Shown here: positions 44,802 to 47,784 of the stretch, piece by piece | How positions within the stretch are numbered: position 1 is the stretch's first letter | Layout of the letters: each line of letters begins with the position of its first letter | Origin: Anaerolineae bacterium | GTDB lineage: Bacteria > Chloroflexota > Anaerolineae > JAADDB01 | Direction: 5' to 3' | NCBI GenBank assembly: GCA_015486845.1 | Contig: WFQU01000114.1 | Location: forward strand, 1-47,784 | DNA: 47,784 nucleotides | Notes under the pieces: generated by a model | The model's input: only the letters and a program-made list of their open reading frames with translations | Database searches by the model: none | What the model was told of the DNA's origin: nothing | Program-made: the position numbers and the translations under genes

Positions 44802-46004
44802 TCACTCATACACGGCTTTCAAGCCGCCGGAAATACGCAGGTAAACCAAAGCAAACGCCAACAGGAAAACGAAGATCACCAGAGCAAAAGCAGCAGAGAA
44901 CCCATACCGGTAAAACGAGAAAGCCGCTTTGTACAACGACGTCACCAAAATATCGGTCCTTTCCTGGGGCCCGCCCTGGGTGATAAGGTAAATGACGTTA
45001 ATATTGTTGAAGGTCCAAACAGAGCCTAAAATGATAGCAGGCGTTAGCACCGGTCGCAACAACGGCATAGTCACGTTCCAGAATTGATGCCAGGCATTGG
45101 CACCGTCCATTTCCGCCGCTTCGTAATACTCTTTGGAAATGCTCTGCAGGCCGCCTAAAATAATAACCATCATAAACGGAATGCCAAGCCAGATATTAGA
45201 GATAACCACTGCCACAAAGGCCCAATGCGGATTTTGCAGCCAAGAGATAGGTTGCAAACCGACACCCCTTAGCATTACATTGAAGAATCCGTACATGTAG
45301 TTGAATTCGTTGCGTAACGACATCGCCGCGATGGTCTGCGGAATAGCCCAGGGGAAAACCAACAACGTGCGATACAGGCCACGCAATTTCATGGGGCGGT
45401 TCAACAAAAGAGCCAATACCATGCCACCTGTTACGTGAAAGAAAACGTTAATAACGGTCCACAAGATAGTGCGAATGAGCACTTCCCAAAAAGTCGCTTT
45501 GTGCGCCACCGTGCCAGTGAAAACATCCTTGAAATTAGTCAGGCCGTACTGCAAGCCAAAAGCCGGGTGACGCATAGTTCTGAGGGCAGCATTCGTAAAG
45601 GCCAAATAGATTTCGTAGCCGAACGGATACAAAATCAGGAATAGAATACCTAAGAAAGCCGGTGCTATCAAAAGATAGGCTAAACCTAACTTTGTAGTAC
45701 GTCGTGTCGAAAGCAAGAAAATAACCACTAAGCTAATAACAAAAAACAGGGCGCCACCTTGCAGCAAAGTTGCGGAGGGCGTTTTAGCGGCGACTAGCAT
45801 AAGATAGAAAAGAGCTACCAGCGCGGCAGCATCGATTACCTCTAATCCGTAGAAAAACACACCCATCCACTTCTGCCGCGGCTTACGATAAAAAACCAGG
45901 TATAAATATGCTTCCAACAAAGCAACTAATAAGACAATGACTATTAAAAACTCACCGATAATACCCAGACTGTCAATAATGCGTTGCCATGTCAGCGTGA
46001 TCAC
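44802..46004 (-). CDS. Carbohydrate ABC transporter permease, MalF family, with N-terminal TM extension
   Basis: EAA-loop GLQSISKEYYEAAEMDGANAWHQFWNVTMPLLRPVLTPAIILG; about 120-residue hydrophobic N-terminus before the canonical LLIAPAFLGILFLILYPFGYEIYLAFTN. Confidence 0.9.
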   Translation of the reverse strand: MITLTWQRIIDSLGIIGEFLIVIVLLVALLEAYLYLVFYRKPRQKWMGVFFYGLEVIDAAALVALFYLMLVAAKTPSATLLQGGALFFVISLVVIFLLSTRRTTKLGLAYLLIAPAFLGILFLILYPFGYEIYLAFTNAALRTMRHPAFGLQYGLTNFKDVFTGTVAHKATFWEVLIRTILWTVINVFFHVTGGMVLALLLNRPMKLRGLYRTLLVFPWAIPQTIAAMSLRNEFNYMYGFFNVMLRGVGLQPISWLQNPHWAFVAVVISNIWLGIPFMMVIILGGLQSISKEYYEAAEMDGANAWHQFWNVTMPLLRPVLTPAIILGSVWTFNNINVIYLITQGGPQERTDILVTSLYKAAFSFYRYGFSAAFALVIFVFLLAFALVYLRISGGLKAVYE

Positions 46005-47236
46005 CCATCTTCTCCTTTTGCCGAATTTGCTTCAGCCAGCACATCTCGGACATAAGCTTGCCTGCGATTTTCCCAAACCAACGCAACGCCACCCAGTGGC
46101 GTCGCTTGCCCAGCTAGGCGTGAATAGCGAATTTCTAAATTGCGTGACGCAGCCCGTAAAGCTTTTCGATGTAGCGTTTTCACCAACGCATCCGTAATCA
46201 AAACGCCCGCCTTGAGGATTGCTTCCCCCCCCAATATAAGCAGGCGCGGGTTCAACAGATTCACCAGATCTCCCAAAGCAACGCCAATCTGTGTGCCGGC
46301 CAGCGCCAGAACCTGACGGCTTGTTTCGTCCCCCCTTTGGGCGCACTGCACAACATCGTCAATAACCAATGGGTGTTGGGCGGCCCTCTCTGCCAACAGC
46401 GTAGGATGTCCAGCCCGAACCGCCTGGGTTGCCCTCGCCACAATAGCAGGCTCACCAGCCATAGCTTCTAAACAGCCATTGTTACCACAAGAACAAGGAG
46501 GGCCATCTTCGTCAATGCTTACATGTCCGATCTCGCCGGCAACGCCCCACGCCCCGCGGAACAATTGTCCCCGCAAAATGAACCCTGCGCCAATGCCACT
46601 ATTTACTTTCAGGTAGACGAGGTTCGCAATACCTCGCCCTTCACCATACGTATATTCCCCCAAGGCGCCCAGATTAGCATCGTTATCCAAATAGACCGGC
46701 ATGGATAGCGCATCTTGTAATTGCTGGCGCAAAGGGTAACCATCCCAGCCGGGCATGATCGGAGGGGAAAGAGGAATACCTTCTTCGTATAAAACAGGAC
46801 CAGACATGCCAATTGCTGCGCCAAGCAATTTATCGTTTGGCACACGGGCCTCTTTTAATAGCTTTTGGGACATGGCAACGATCGTTGTCAGAGCAGACGC
46901 CGGCCCATCATTAACATTAAAGGGCTGACCTTGCATACTCAGGACTTTTCCTCCCAAGTTGCTCAAAACGCCAACGATGCGGGTTACATCCAATTCGAAG
47001 CCCATGGCATAGCCGCAATCGTCGTTGAACTGCAACAAGATTGGTCGCCTACCGCCCCGAGAGATGCCTTGGCCGCTTTCGACGACTAATGCTGCATTCA
47101 AGAGATCTTTGACGAAAACTGTCGTGGAGGCGCTGCTCAAATGCAGGCGCCGAGAAATGGCAGAACGCGAGATTGGGCCTTCTTGACGTATCAAATTAAA
47201 AACGAGATACCTCTTATCCACAAGAGAAAATACCAT
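46001..47236 (-). CDS. ROK-family transcriptional regulator (NagC/XylR-like)
   Basis: N-terminal HTH (EGPISRSAISRRLHLSSASTTVFVKDLL), ROK motifs LDNDANLGALGEYTYG and GEIGHVSIDEDGPPCSCGNNGCLEAMAG; ATGA overlap with the MalF gene. Confidence 0.93.
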   Translation of the reverse strand: MVFSLVDKRYLVFNLIRQEGPISRSAISRRLHLSSASTTVFVKDLLNAALVVESGQGISRGGRRPILLQFNDDCGYAMGFELDVTRIVGVLSNLGGKVLSMQGQPFNVNDGPASALTTIVAMSQKLLKEARVPNDKLLGAAIGMSGPVLYEEGIPLSPPIMPGWDGYPLRQQLQDALSMPVYLDNDANLGALGEYTYGEGRGIANLVYLKVNSGIGAGFILRGQLFRGAWGVAGEIGHVSIDEDGPPCSCGNNGCLEAMAGEPAIVARATQAVRAGHPTLLAERAAQHPLVIDDVVQCAQRGDETSRQVLALAGTQIGVALGDLVNLLNPRLLILGGEAILKAGVLITDALVKTLHRKALRAASRNLEIRYSRLAGQATPLGGVALVWENRRQAYVRDVLAEANSAKGEDG

Positions 47237-47273
47237 CACGGCTCCTTTACCGGTTATTTGCCCAATGCTACAA

Positions 47274-47302
47274 ATTATAGTTACCCTACTTCATTACGTC
47301 AA
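47274..47302 (-). promoter_or_regulatory. Promoter of the ROK-MalF-MalG-SBP operon
   Basis: On the minus strand TTGACG (47302-47297), 17-bp spacer, TATAAT (47279-47274), about 40 nt upstream of ATG 47236. Confidence 0.75.
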
Positions 47303-47579
47303 ATTATAAACGAACCCGCTGCAATTCAAGGAAAACAGGGCCAATCTCGAGGCCAAAACAGCGAAACCCGTCCATCTTTGTTCATTTTTTGAACAATCCC
47401 TCTATATTGTTCCGGGTAAGGCACACAAAACCAGACCACAAATTATCTACAACGCTCTCAAAATAAGTTACGTAGCCTATGCCCAACCTCGCTCCTCTTC
47501 CTCTATTATTAATGGCTTTCCTGAAAAAAGTCTTCTTACCGCAGAGCTCGCGGAGAACGCAGAAATAAAAACAGCTATT

Positions 47580-47784
47580 TCGGAGGAGTCGGCATGGGTC
47601 TGCAGCGCACCACAGCGGATGAAAACGAAGCGGCTGGTGTCAAGCCTTTAGGTGGGTTGGTGGGTCTACCACCGGCTAAAGCTTCGATTCCGGTACGGTG
47701 GCGGGGTACGTCAAGGTTGCGTCCGCTGCCAAAAGACTGCTCAACACTAGCCCCCTTTCAGGGGGGGTCTTGGTAACGTAGCAC
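47580..47784 (+). repeat. Composite element start module (copy C8) followed by E7 copy B (47690-47784), truncated by the window end
   Basis: GAGTCGGCATGGGTCTGCAGCGCACCACAGCGGATGAAAACG; then GCGGGGTACGTCAAGGTTGCGTCCGCTGCCAAAAGACTGCTCAACACTAGCCCCCTTTCAGGGGG, matching the 16.2 kb copy. Confidence 0.78.

Noticed and set aside
47594-47776. Conserved peptide RTTADENAPYP (ORFs at 47594, 30039, 30282, 34690)
   Set aside because: It arises from the CACCACAGCGGATGAAAACGCC module. Substitutions fall at all codon positions (GAT/GAC/AAT/GCT/TAT) and several copies have early stops, so coding is unlikely.

Overview
The window looks like a chromosomal segment of a Chloroflexota-type bacterium (inferred from gene content and Pro/Thr-rich linkers; not confirmed by any search). 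From left to right it carries: a CoA-disulfide-reductase-like flavoprotein with a coupled ferredoxin, mutS, two tandem HtrA proteases plus a YugP-type metallopeptidase, acyl-CoA and 3-hydroxyacyl-CoA dehydrogenases, tpiA, a GldA/F/G-like ABC operon with a DUF4340-type protein, a response regulator and histidine kinase separated by three large extracytoplasmic-type genes, a DUF4015-type glycoside-hydrolase-like protein, an ABC importer ATPase and permease, a menG/ubiE-ubiX cluster, a PduO-type adenosyltransferase, rpsU - small basic ORF - rpoD, an MFS transporter, purH, and a sugar ABC operon (ROK regulator, two permeases, and a substrate-binding protein with an internal full-length duplication). 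I saw no transposase, CRISPR array, rRNA or tRNA. The best candidates for something undescribed are: (1) a dispersed family of composite, multi-hairpin intergenic elements whose 3' ends often supply the sequence just before the next start codon, and which contain mutually exclusive pairings and compensatory changes; (2) the double-domain sugar-binding lipoprotein; (3) the rpsU-(basic ORF)-rpoD operon with a branched 5' leader; (4) the split two-component locus. All family names come from reading the translations and were not searched.
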